From Desulfovibrio desulfuricans (GTDB taxonomy: Bacteria > Desulfobacterota > Desulfovibrionia > Desulfovibrionales > Desulfovibrionaceae): 43,357 nt of DNA. The stretch spans positions 1 through 43,357 of the forward strand of contig SUVB01000030.1 of NCBI GenBank assembly GCA_015062205.1, written 5' to 3'. Made by a program: the position numbers and the translations under genes. Shown piece by piece: positions 24,648 through 33,011 of the stretch; position 1 is the stretch's first letter, and each line of letters starts with the position of its first letter. Below the pieces are notes generated by a model. That model did no database searches, was not told the origin of the DNA, and saw nothing but the letters and a program-made list of their open reading frames with translations.

Positions 24648-25622
24648 ATGTCCGCACCCATCTCCCTGAAAGCGCGCCTTGCCCTGGAACTGCCCGGCAT
24701 CAACCGCGCGCTGGCTCGCGCCGTGGAACGCCTGCCGGAACCCGCCCGTCCGGTGGCCCGCCACATTTTCGAGGCCGGCGGCAAACGCCTTCGCCCCCTG
24801 CTTGTTGTGCTCATGGCCCGGCTGCTGGGCCGCGACGACGAGAAGACGCGGGAACTGGCCGTCACACTGGAAATGTTGCATGCCGCCACACTGCTGCACG
24901 ACGACGTGCTGGACAACGCCCTGACCCGTCGGGGCAAGCCCGCCGCGCACACCCTGTTCAGCGTGCCCGGCGTCATCCTGGCGGGCGACGCCCTGCTGGC
25001 CGGGGCCAACGCCCTTGTGGCCGACTGGGGCGACAGCCGCCTCTCCCGCTGCTTCTCCGACGCCACCAGCCGTACGGCGGCCGGGGAAATTCTTGAAATC
25101 GCGGCCCAGCGGCATGTGGACGTGAACGCCGCCGCCTATGAGGACATGGTACGCGGCAAGACGGCCTGGCTCATCCGCGCCGCCTGCGAGATGGGCGCTC
25201 TGGCCGCCGGAGCCGGCGCCGCCGCCGTGGAGGACGCCGCCGTCTACGGCGAAAATGTGGGCATGGCCTTCCAGATGGTGGACGACGCGCTGGACTTTGC
25301 GCCGGAGAGCGTCACCGGCAAACCCACGGGCGGCGACGTGCGCGAGGGCAAATTCACGCCGCCGCTGCGCCTCTACCGCGACAGTCTGGATGAAGCCGGG
25401 CGCGCGGCCTTTGACGGGGCCTTCTGCGCCGGGCTCATGACGGAGGCTGACGCCGCCGCCATTGCGGAACGCATCCGCGCGGCGGGCTTTGATACGGCCG
25501 TGCGCCGCCAGGCCGACAGTTTTCTTGACGCGGCGCGCCAGGCGCTGAACAACCTGCCCGACCGGCCCGAGCGCGAGCTCCTGCGCCAGATGGCCGACTA
25601 CGTGCGCGACAGAAAAAAGTAA
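24648..25622 (+). CDS. ispB: polyprenyl diphosphate synthase (octaprenyl/heptaprenyl type)
   Basis: Elongates farnesyl diphosphate with isopentenyl diphosphate to make the quinone side chain. The first aspartate-rich motif is LLHDDVLDNALTRRG and the second is MAFQMVDDALDFAPE. FEAGGKRLRPLLVVLMA and GKTAWLIRAACEMGAL are family marks. The 324-residue length is normal for all-trans long-chain synthases; chain length cannot be read reliably from the residues before the first motif. It is coupled to mqnB and followed by purL after 18 bases. Confidence 0.9.
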   Translation: MSAPISLKARLALELPGINRALARAVERLPEPARPVARHIFEAGGKRLRPLLVVLMARLLGRDDEKTRELAVTLEMLHAATLLHDDVLDNALTRRGKPAAHTLFSVPGVILAGDALLAGANALVADWGDSRLSRCFSDATSRTAAGEILEIAAQRHVDVNAAAYEDMVRGKTAWLIRAACEMGALAAGAGAAAVEDAAVYGENVGMAFQMVDDALDFAPESVTGKPTGGDVREGKFTPPLRLYRDSLDEAGRAAFDGAFCAGLMTEADAAAIAERIRAAGFDTAVRRQADSFLDAARQALNNLPDRPERELLRQMADYVRDRKK

Positions 25623-25640
25623 CGTTCTGAGAGGGAAACC

Positions 25641-28640
25641 ATGCTCTACCGGGTGGAAACCGGCCCCCGTGCCGGACTGGACGATACGCAGGGCCGCAAG
25701 ACGGCCCGGCATCTGCGCGACGCGCTGAACCTTTCCGTGGCCGGGGTGCGCCGCATCAAGGTTTTCACCGTGGACGGCCTTGCCGAGGCGCAGGTGCGCC
25801 GACTGCTGGATGAAAGCGTCTGGCATGACCCCATCCTGCAGGAGGCCTCCCTTGAGCCGCTATCCCTGGAGGGCCATGAGGCCGACTGGTTCGTGGAAGT
25901 GGGCTACCGCCCCGGCGTCACGGACAACGAGGCCCGCACCGCGCGCGACACCGCCGCGCTGGTGCTGGGCGTGCCGCGCGCAGGCCTTGCCGTGTACACG
26001 GCCGTGCAGTACCGCATTGTCGAAGATCCCGCCGCGCCCCTCACCCGCGAGCAGGTGGAGGGCCTCGCGCGCGATCTGCTGTGCAATACGCTCATCCAGC
26101 GTTTCCGTGTGAAGAGCCGCGCCGAGTGGGACGCGCAGCCCGGCTTTGCGCCGCAGGCCGCCAGGGTGACGGGCGAGCGTGACGACACGGTGGAAACCGT
26201 GCGCCTCTCGGGCATGGACGACACCGCGCTGGCGCGGACCAGCCGCGAGAACACATGGGCGCTCAGCGTCAACGAGCTGCACAGCATACGTAACCAGTTT
26301 TCCGCCCCGGCCGAGGCCGCGCGCCGCGCCGGACTGGGGCTTCCCCCCGATCCCACGGACGTGGAGATGGAAGTGCTGGCGCAGACATGGTCCGAACACT
26401 GCAAGCACAAAATCTTCGCCTCGCGCATCACCTATACGGATGCGGACACGGGCCGCCGCGAGGAGGTGAACAACCTCTACAAGACCTGCATCCGCGACGC
26501 CACGGCCCTGCTGCGCGCCCGGCTGGGCGCGGACGATTACTGCAAGTCCGTGTTCAGCGACAATGCGGGCGTCATCGCCTTCATCAACGGCTACGACGCC
26601 TGCATCAAGGTGGAGACGCACAACAGCCCGTCCGCGCTGGACCCCTACGGCGGCGCGCTCACGGGCATTGTGGGCGTGAACCGCGACCCTATGGGCACGG
26701 GCATGGGCGCGGAGCTTGTCTGCAACACGGACGTGTTCTGCTTTGCCTCGCCCTTTTACGACAAGCCCCTGCCCCCGCGCCTGCTGCACCCCCGCCGCGT
26801 GCTGGAAGGCGTGCGCGAGGGCGTGGAGCACGGCGGCAACAAATCCGGCATTCCCACGGTCAACGGTTCCCTGGTCTTTGATGAGCGCTACCTCGGCAAG
26901 CCGCTGGTCTACTGCGGCACGGTGGGCATTCTGCCTGCCGAGATCAACGGCCGCCCCGGCTGGTTCAAGAAGGCCGAGGAGGGCGACGTCATCGTCATGA
27001 CCGGCGGGCGCATCGGCAAGGACGGCATCCACGGGGCCACCTTCTCCTCCGAGGAGCTGCATGAGGGCTCCCCCGCCACCGCCGTGCAGATCGGCGACCC
27101 CATCACCCAGCGCAAGATGTACGACTGCATCATCCGCGCCCGCGACATGGGCCTCTACCACGCCATCACCGACAACGGCGCGGGCGGCCTCTCCTCCTCC
27201 GTGGGCGAAATGGCCGAAGACACCGGCGGCTGTGTGCTGGACATCGCCAAAGCCCCGCTGAAATACGACGGCCTGCGCCCGTGGGAAATACTGCTCTCCG
27301 AGGCGCAGGAGCGCATGACCCTGGCCGTGCCGCCCGACAGGCTCGACGAGTTCCTGGCCCTGGCCGCGCAGATGGATGTGGAGGCCACCCCCCTGGGCAC
27401 GTTCACCGCGTCCGGCTATTTCGAGGTGCGCTACGGCGAGCGCGTCATCGCCTCCATGCCCATGGACTTCATGCATGACGGCGTGCCCCAGCTCACGCTG
27501 GAAGCGGAATGGAAGGCGCCGGACACGCCCGACATCCGCGTGGACGTGGCCGACGTGGAGCAGACGGCCTTCCTCAAGCGCATGCTGGGCACGCTGAACA
27601 TCTGCTCCAAGGAATACATCGTGCGCCAGTACGACCACGAGGTGCGCGGCGGCAGCGTCATCAAGCCCCTGGTGGGCGCGTTGCGCGACGGCCCCTCGGA
27701 CGCTGGCGTGCTGCGCCCCCTGCCGGAGTCGGACGCGGGACTCGTGATTGCCCACGGCATCTGCCCCAAATTCAGCGACTACGACACCTACTGGATGATG
27801 GCCAACGCCATGGACGAAGCCGTCCGCAACGCCGTGGCCGTGGGCGCGGATCCGGACTGCCTGGCCGGAGTGGACAATTTCTGCTGGTGCGACCCCGTGA
27901 TCTCGCCCTCCAACCCTGACGGCAAATACAAGCTGGCCCAGCTCGTCCGCGCCTGCCGCGCCCTGCGGCATTTCTCGCTGGCCTACGGCCTGCCCTGCAT
28001 TTCGGGCAAAGACTCCATGAAAAACGACTATCTGGGCGGCGGAGAGCGTATTTCCATCCCCCCCACAGTGCTTTTCACCGTCATCGGCGTCATCGGCAAT
28101 GTCACCGCCACGCAGACGTCGGACTTCAAACGCCCCGGCGACGTCATCTATCTTCTTGGCCCCACATGGCGCGAAATGGCGGGCAGCGAGGCCGCCACGG
28201 AACTGGGCCTCAGGGGCGGGCGCGTGCCCCATGTGGACGCCGCCGCCTCCCAGCTGCGCTACCGCGCCGTCAACGCCCTCATGGGCCAGCGCGCCATAGC
28301 CGCCTGCCATGACTGTTCTGACGGCGGCCTGGCCGTGGCTCTGGCCGAAATGTGCATAGGCGGCCGCCTCGGCGCGCGCGTGAACCTTGATGCCGTGCCC
28401 GCCCTAGAGGCCATGAACCTCACCGAACTGCTCTACAGCGAGAGCGCCGGACGCCTGCTGGTCAGCGTGCGTCCCGATCTCGCCGTGCTGCTGGACGCCG
28501 TGGCCCGCTGGCAGGTGTGCGCCCGCATCGGCGAGGTGACCGACACCGGCCGCCTGACCATGACCTCCGGCGACAGCGTGCTGGCGGACGCCCCGGTGGA
28601 CGAGCTGGCCCGCGCCTTCAAGGCTACGCTGGACTGGTGA
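25641..28640 (+). CDS. purL: phosphoribosylformylglycinamidine synthase, PurS-PurL fusion without glutaminase
   Basis: Makes FGAM from FGAR, ATP and an ammonia donor in purine synthesis. The 999 residues contain two PurS-like repeats at the N-terminus (about residues 1-74 and 78-155). The FGAM-synthase linker follows (MEVLAQTWSEHCKHKIFAS), then two PurM-like halves (IKVETHNSPSALDPYGGALT; AITDNGAGGLSSSVGEMAED; SGKDSMKND; ACHDCSDGGLAVALAEMCIG). The glutaminase domain of E. coli-type PurL (about 1295 residues) is missing, so a separate PurQ is needed; none is in the window. ATG at 25641 has GAGAGGG upstream. It follows the quinone genes by only 18 bases. Confidence 0.93.
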   Translation: MLYRVETGPRAGLDDTQGRKTARHLRDALNLSVAGVRRIKVFTVDGLAEAQVRRLLDESVWHDPILQEASLEPLSLEGHEADWFVEVGYRPGVTDNEARTARDTAALVLGVPRAGLAVYTAVQYRIVEDPAAPLTREQVEGLARDLLCNTLIQRFRVKSRAEWDAQPGFAPQAARVTGERDDTVETVRLSGMDDTALARTSRENTWALSVNELHSIRNQFSAPAEAARRAGLGLPPDPTDVEMEVLAQTWSEHCKHKIFASRITYTDADTGRREEVNNLYKTCIRDATALLRARLGADDYCKSVFSDNAGVIAFINGYDACIKVETHNSPSALDPYGGALTGIVGVNRDPMGTGMGAELVCNTDVFCFASPFYDKPLPPRLLHPRRVLEGVREGVEHGGNKSGIPTVNGSLVFDERYLGKPLVYCGTVGILPAEINGRPGWFKKAEEGDVIVMTGGRIGKDGIHGATFSSEELHEGSPATAVQIGDPITQRKMYDCIIRARDMGLYHAITDNGAGGLSSSVGEMAEDTGGCVLDIAKAPLKYDGLRPWEILLSEAQERMTLAVPPDRLDEFLALAAQMDVEATPLGTFTASGYFEVRYGERVIASMPMDFMHDGVPQLTLEAEWKAPDTPDIRVDVADVEQTAFLKRMLGTLNICSKEYIVRQYDHEVRGGSVIKPLVGALRDGPSDAGVLRPLPESDAGLVIAHGICPKFSDYDTYWMMANAMDEAVRNAVAVGADPDCLAGVDNFCWCDPVISPSNPDGKYKLAQLVRACRALRHFSLAYGLPCISGKDSMKNDYLGGGERISIPPTVLFTVIGVIGNVTATQTSDFKRPGDVIYLLGPTWREMAGSEAATELGLRGGRVPHVDAAASQLRYRAVNALMGQRAIAACHDCSDGGLAVALAEMCIGGRLGARVNLDAVPALEAMNLTELLYSESAGRLLVSVRPDLAVLLDAVARWQVCARIGEVTDTGRLTMTSGDSVLADAPVDELARAFKATLDW

Positions 28641-28662
28641 CGAACGGTTCCTGAACTCCGCG

Positions 28663-28699
28663 CGCGAACGCCGACCTGCCATGCGGGTCGGCGTTCGCG
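28663..28699 (+). terminator. hairpin after purL
   Basis: CGCGAACGCCGACC (28663-28676) pairs perfectly with 28686-28699 (14 bp, 9-base loop). There is no T run directly after it, so it may act as a Rho-assisted terminator or only protect the 3' end. Confidence 0.5.
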
Positions 28700-28983
28700 T
28701 CTCGACGCGGCCGCGCCGTAACATCCGCGCCGGCATCTAGACTTTTTCCAGAGAATTTATTTTATAACCTATTGAAATTGCAATATGTTAATTTATTGAC
28801 AGAAAAAATAGCCCTGCGATATATTTTTTGGAATTGAGAAAAGGCATTCCCCTGGGGAGTCGATGAAAGGCCGACGCAAGGCGCGCCTGCCGTCATCAGT
28901 GTAAGACTTCTGGGGTCAGGGCCGCGGGCGCGGTCCGCCCGGTATTGCACCGGCCAGCCTCGAACAGCAACCAAGGAATAATC
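28700..28983. other. AT-rich spacer and rlpA leader
   Basis: An AT-rich stretch (28740-28840) holds the rlpA promoter. From about 28832 to 28983 a GC-rich leader follows, with several hairpins: CGGGCG-CGGTC-CGCCCG (28925-28941) and CCGGT-ATTGC-ACCGG (28939-28953). These two share bases 28939-28941 and so exclude each other. Further upstream lie GGCATTCC (28843-28850), a GAAA, and GACGCAAGGC. The order recalls the c-di-GMP-I riboswitch (GGCAAACC, GAAA, GACGCAAAGCC) without matching it well. Confidence 0.35.
28796..28825 (+). promoter_or_regulatory. sigma70 promoter of rlpA
   Basis: TTGACA (28796-28801), 18 bases, TATATT (28820-28825). The predicted start near 28832 leaves a leader of about 150 nt before rlpA, long for this compact genome. 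Confidence 0.6.
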
Positions 28984-29781
28984 ATGAAGTATAGCAACTG
29001 GTCCTTCATGCTCGCGGCCGCGGCCTTCTGCATGCTCGTGGCCTCCCCCCTGACCGCCGACGCGGCCTCTTCCAGGCACTCCGCAAACGGTCAGAAAATT
29101 TCCGCCGAAAAAAAACGCTCCTCCAGAGCCGACGCGCGCTCGTCCAGGCACGACGCCCCGCGCAAGAAACACGCCTCGGCGCAATCCTCACACAAACGCC
29201 ACAAGGCCGACCGCGATACAAAAAAATCAAGGAAATCCAAAAAATCCGGGCAGAATCGCGCCCAGACCCGTCAGAGCGTTGAAAACCGCGACCTGTGGCT
29301 GCAGCGCGCCCAGGAAAGTGAGCTCATGACCGGCAAGGCTTCCTGGTACGGGTCGGACGCGCACGGCGGCGCCACCGCCAGCGGCGTAAACTACGACATG
29401 TATACCTTCACCGCCGCGCACCGCACCCTGCCCATGGGCACCGTGGTGCGCGTCACAGACCAGCAGAACGGCAAGAGCGTCATGGTCTGTGTGACCGACC
29501 GCGGCCCCTTCGTGCGCGGTCGGATTATTGATCTTTCCTATGCGGCGGCCCAGAAAATTGATATTGATAACCGCGGCGTCGGCACGGTGGCGCTTGAGGT
29601 CGTCAGCGACGAAAGCGGCACCCCGCTCAAGGCCGACGAAGCCTTTTACGTGCGCTACAAGGCCGCCATTGGCGATGAACGTGTCGGCCCCTTCCGCGCC
29701 TTTGCCGATGCCGCCGCCATGCATGAGGCCCTGCGCCAGGCCCATCCCGAAGCCGAAGTCGTTTTGGGGCAGAATAACTGA
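28984..29781 (+). CDS. rlpA: septal ring lytic transglycosylase RlpA family protein
   Basis: RlpA proteins cleave or bind peptidoglycan glycan strands lacking stem peptides, often at the septum. This 265-residue protein has a Sec signal (MLAAAAFCMLVASPLTADA, cleaved near ADA-AS) and a basic Ser/Arg/Lys/His-rich spacer (residues 25-110). The double-psi beta-barrel domain follows (GKASWYGSDAHGGATASG, YTFTAAHRTLPMGTVVRVTD, VTDRGPFVRGRIIDLSYAAA). The last 45 residues (VRYKAAIGDERVGPF onward) resemble a short SPOR-like end. No lipobox is present, so it is periplasmic rather than a lipoprotein. ATG at 28984 has AAGGA upstream. It is monocistronic with promoter and terminator. Confidence 0.9.
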   Translation: MKYSNWSFMLAAAAFCMLVASPLTADAASSRHSANGQKISAEKKRSSRADARSSRHDAPRKKHASAQSSHKRHKADRDTKKSRKSKKSGQNRAQTRQSVENRDLWLQRAQESELMTGKASWYGSDAHGGATASGVNYDMYTFTAAHRTLPMGTVVRVTDQQNGKSVMVCVTDRGPFVRGRIIDLSYAAAQKIDIDNRGVGTVALEVVSDESGTPLKADEAFYVRYKAAIGDERVGPFRAFADAAAMHEALRQAHPEAEVVLGQNN

Positions 29782-29830
29782 CGTTTTTCCTATGCGGCGC
29801 ACGACGCCGCAGTTTCTCCGCCGCCGACGC

Positions 29831-29860
29831 AACGCCCCGGTACACTGCCGGGGCGTTTTC
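29831..29860 (+). terminator. Rho-independent terminator after rlpA
   Basis: AACGCCCCGG (29831-29840) pairs with CCGGGGCGTT (29848-29857) around TACACTG, followed by TT. Perfect 10-bp stem. Confidence 0.75.
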
Positions 29861-29967
29861 CGTCCGTCGCGCGCATTGCGAACCTGCCGCCGCACTGCGT
29901 GCCCGCAGAAATGCAGAAGGGCCGCCCTGCAAACGGACGGCCCGGACGCAATGGCCTGTCCCTGCCG

Positions 29968-31041
29968 TTACAGGCGTTCCAGTACCTTCTCGCCCATCTC
30001 CCGGCACCCCACAAGGGTCTTGCCCGGCTCCATGATGTCGCCGGTGCGGAAGCCGTCGGCCAGGGTTTTGCGCACGGCCTTTTCAATGGCCTGGGCCTCT
30101 CCGTCCATATCGAAGCCCAGACGGAGCAGCATGGCCGCCGAAAGAATGGTGGCCAGCGGGTTGGCCTTGTCCTGTCCGGCGATGTCGGGCGCGGAGCCGT
30201 GGATGGGCTCGAACAGCCCCGGCCCGGACGCCCCCAGGGACGCGGAGGGCAGCATGCCCAACGAGCCGGTGATCACTGAGGCCTCATCAGACAGGATGTC
30301 GCCGAAAATATTGCCCGTGAGGATGACGTCAAACTGCGAAGGGTCGCGCACCAGCTGCATGGCGGCATTGTCCACGTACAGATGGGTCAGCTCCACATCC
30401 GTATAGTGTCGGTGCACTTCCAGTACCACTTCCTTCCACAGGCGCGAGGTTTCCAGCACGTTGCTCTTTTCCACGGAGCAGACCTTCCTGCGGCGCTTGC
30501 GCGCCGTCTCAAAAGCCACCACAGCGATGCGGCGCACCTCTTCCTCGTCGTAGACCATTGTATTGAAGCCCACGCGCAGGCCGTCGCGCAGTTCCCGCCC
30601 GCGCGGCTCGCCGAAATACACGTCGCCCGTCAGCTCGCGCACCACAATGAGATCCAGCCCCCTGGCGGCGATGTCGGGCCTGAGCAGGCAGGCCCCGGCC
30701 AGTTCGGGCAGCAGCAGAGCCGGACGCAGGTTGGCGAACAGTCCCAGCGCCTTGCGGATGCCCAGAAGGCCCTTTTCCGGCCGCTTCTCCGGCGCGAGAC
30801 TGTCCCACTTGGGACCGCCCACGGCCGCCAGAAACACCGCGTCCGCGGCTTTGCACCGGTTCACGGTCTCGGCGGGCAGGGGCTCACCCGCGGCGTCAAT
30901 GGCCGCGCCGCCCAGAAGAGCTTCCGTAAACACAAAATCGTGCCCGAATTTGGCCGCCACGCCCTGCAGCGCCGCCACGCCCTGCGCCAGAATCTCCGGG
31001 CCGATGCCGTCGCCCGGCAAAAGGCAAATCGTCTTTTTCAT
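29968..31041 (-). CDS. leuB: 3-isopropylmalate dehydrogenase
   Basis: Oxidatively decarboxylates 3-isopropylmalate with NAD in leucine synthesis. The 357-residue protein begins [17 protein letters not shown] and has [55 protein letters not shown] and the cofactor region [23 protein letters not shown] at 31041 has GAGGA about 7 bases upstream on the minus strand. It is the last gene of psd-pssA-leuA-leuC-leuD-leuB, 99 bases after leuD. Confidence 0.96.
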   Translation of the reverse strand: MKKTICLLPGDGIGPEILAQGVAALQGVAAKFGHDFVFTEALLGGAAIDAAGEPLPAETVNRCKAADAVFLAAVGGPKWDSLAPEKRPEKGLLGIRKALGLFANLRPALLLPELAGACLLRPDIAARGLDLIVVRELTGDVYFGEPRGRELRDGLRVGFNTMVYDEEEVRRIAVVAFETARKRRRKVCSVEKSNVLETSRLWKEVVLEVHRHYTDVELTHLYVDNAAMQLVRDPSQFDVILTGNIFGDILSDEASVITGSLGMLPSASLGASGPGLFEPIHGSAPDIAGQDKANPLATILSAAMLLRLGFDMDGEAQAIEKAVRKTLADGFRTGDIMEPGKTLVGCREMGEKVLERL

Positions 31042-31140
31042 GGAAACATCCTCTGCGTTTTCACCCGGTCCGCAGGCCGGCTGCAGCACTCTGCGCGTTG
31101 CAGCCAAAAGACAGGCTTTTGCGGGATGGGGTAAATCCTG

Positions 31141-31638
31141 TTACTTCTGCGCCAAGCGTTCTTTCACATACCCGACCAGACCGCCCTTTTCGAGAATGGC
31201 GGCCATGGAGGCGGGCAGGGGCGGGCAGGTGATGACCGCGCCGCTGGTCAGGTCGCGGATGACGCCCGTGGAGGCGTCAATTTCCAGTTCGTCGCCGTCG
31301 CTGATCTTGTCCACGGCGTCGCCCACTTCCATGAGCAGCAGGCCCATGTTGAAGGCATTGCGGTAGAATATGCGCGCGAAGCTGTGCCCGACAACCACGG
31401 GCATGCCCGCGCCCAAAATGGCAATGGGCGCGTGCTCGCGCGAGGAACCGCAGCCGAAGTTGCGCCCGGCTACCATGATGTCGCCGGGCCTGACGCGCTT
31501 CACCCAGTTGGGCTCAAGCCCGGCCATGCAGTTTTCGCCCAGTTTTTTTGCGTCGGTGGTCACCAGAAAGCGCGCGGGGATGATGGCGTCCGTATCAATA
31601 TGCTCGCCCACTTTGTGGGCTGTGCCCTTGTAGTTCAT
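31141..31638 (-). CDS. leuD: 3-isopropylmalate dehydratase small subunit
   Basis: Together with LeuC it isomerises 2- to 3-isopropylmalate. The 165-residue length is the short form found in archaea and many anaerobes rather than the 200-residue E. coli type. The swivelling-domain motifs are [36 protein letters not shown] and [14 protein letters not shown]. It starts 12 bases after the leuC stop. Confidence 0.95.
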   Translation of the reverse strand: MNYKGTAHKVGEHIDTDAIIPARFLVTTDAKKLGENCMAGLEPNWVKRVRPGDIMVAGRNFGCGSSREHAPIAILGAGMPVVVGHSFARIFYRNAFNMGLLLMEVGDAVDKISDGDELEIDASTGVIRDLTSGAVITCPPLPASMAAILEKGGLVGYVKERLAQK

Positions 31639-31650
31639 GCTGACGCCCTC

Positions 31651-32913
31651 CTACAGTTGGTCCGGCCCGGCCACCACGCCCGCCACGGCGGTGGCGGCGG
31701 CGACGACAGGGCTCGCAAGGTATACTTCGGAATCAAGGCTGCCCATGCGGCCCCTGAAATTGCGGTTGGTGGTGGCAACGGCGCGCTCGCCGTCGCCCAG
31801 TATGCCCATGTGCCCGCCGAGACACGGCCCGCAGGTACAGGGTCCCACAATGCAGCCCGCATCCATGAATACCTCCAGCAGACCTTCCTTCATGGCCTGC
31901 CGCCACACTGTGGGTGTGGAAGGCAGCACAATGCAGCGCACGCCCTTTGCCACCTTGCGCCCGCGCAGCACCTCGGCCGCGTCGCGCATGTCGCTGATGC
32001 GCCCGTTGGTGCAGGAGCCGATGACCACCTGCTGCACGGGCAGGTCGCGCACCGCGCTCACCGGCTTCACGTTGGAGGGCAGGTGAGGGCAGGCCACCAC
32101 CGGCTCCCTGTCGGTCACGTCCATCTCCACCACGCGCTCATAGCAGGCGCCGGAGTCGGCGGCCAGGTCCAACATGACGCCGGGGCGCTTGTGTTCCGCG
32201 CAGTAGGCGCGCGTGCGCGCGTCAACAGCGAACAGTCCCACCTTGGCCCCGGCCTCGATGGCCATGTTGGCCATGCACAGGCGCCCCTCGACGGACAGCG
32301 CGTCCGCCACGGGGCCGCCGAACTCCAGCGCCTTGTACAGCGCGCCGTCCACGCCGATCATGCCGATGAGCATGAGCATGAGGTCCTTGGCGCGCAGCCA
32401 CTGCGGCATCCGGCCCGTGATGTTCACACGGATGGTGGGCGGCACCTTGAACCAAGTTTCGCCCAGGGCCATCGCCCCGGCAATGTCCGTGGAGCCCATG
32501 CCCGTGGCAAAGGCCCCAAGGCCGCCATAGGTGCAGGTATGGCTGTCCGCGCCCACGACCACATCGCCGGGGCCCACGAGCCCCTGCTCCGGCAGCAGGG
32601 TGTGCTCCACGCCGCACGCGCCGCCTTCAAAATAATACGTGATGCCCTGCTCCTGCGCGAAGCGGCGGCTGACCATGACCTGATTGGCGGAATCAATGTC
32701 CTTCTGCGGGGTGAAATGGTCCATGACCAGGGCGATCCTGTCCCTGTTGAAAACCTTTTCCGCGCCCATGCCCTTGAAGGACTTGATGGCCAGCGGCCCT
32801 GTTATGTCGTTGGCAAGCACCATGTCAACGCGGCAACGGACGATCTGCCCGTCCTGTTCCACCACGTCATCTGTATGGGATTGCAGGATTTTCTGCGCAA
32901 GTGTTTGCGGCAT
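31651..32913 (-). CDS. leuC: 3-isopropylmalate dehydratase large subunit
   Basis: The catalytic [4Fe-4S] subunit of isopropylmalate isomerase. The 420-residue length is the short aconitase-like class that pairs with the short LeuD. The cluster cysteines are visible in VIGSCTNGRISDM and in GCIVGPCTCGPCLGGHMG. Substrate motifs include VVGADSHTCTYGGLGAFATG and MGSTDIAGAMALGETWFKVP. ATG at 32913 has GGAGC upstream on the minus strand; the 98-base gap from leuA is the longest within the leu genes. Confidence 0.95.
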   Translation of the reverse strand: MPQTLAQKILQSHTDDVVEQDGQIVRCRVDMVLANDITGPLAIKSFKGMGAEKVFNRDRIALVMDHFTPQKDIDSANQVMVSRRFAQEQGITYYFEGGACGVEHTLLPEQGLVGPGDVVVGADSHTCTYGGLGAFATGMGSTDIAGAMALGETWFKVPPTIRVNITGRMPQWLRAKDLMLMLIGMIGVDGALYKALEFGGPVADALSVEGRLCMANMAIEAGAKVGLFAVDARTRAYCAEHKRPGVMLDLAADSGACYERVVEMDVTDREPVVACPHLPSNVKPVSAVRDLPVQQVVIGSCTNGRISDMRDAAEVLRGRKVAKGVRCIVLPSTPTVWRQAMKEGLLEVFMDAGCIVGPCTCGPCLGGHMGILGDGERAVATTNRNFRGRMGSLDSEVYLASPVVAAATAVAGVVAGPDQL

Positions 32914-33011
32914 GCTCGGCTCCTTTGGCGGCCCCGCCCCGGGCGGAGTCCGCTACGATGGTATTCTTCCTGCGTCTGCGGACGACGGATGCGGCAGCAG
33001 ACGAGGCCGCG

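Noticed and set aside
25860..28310. An 816-codon minus-strand frame opposite purL
   Set aside because: Antisense shadow: His/Gly/Ala/Val-rich, with no ribosome site or known motif.
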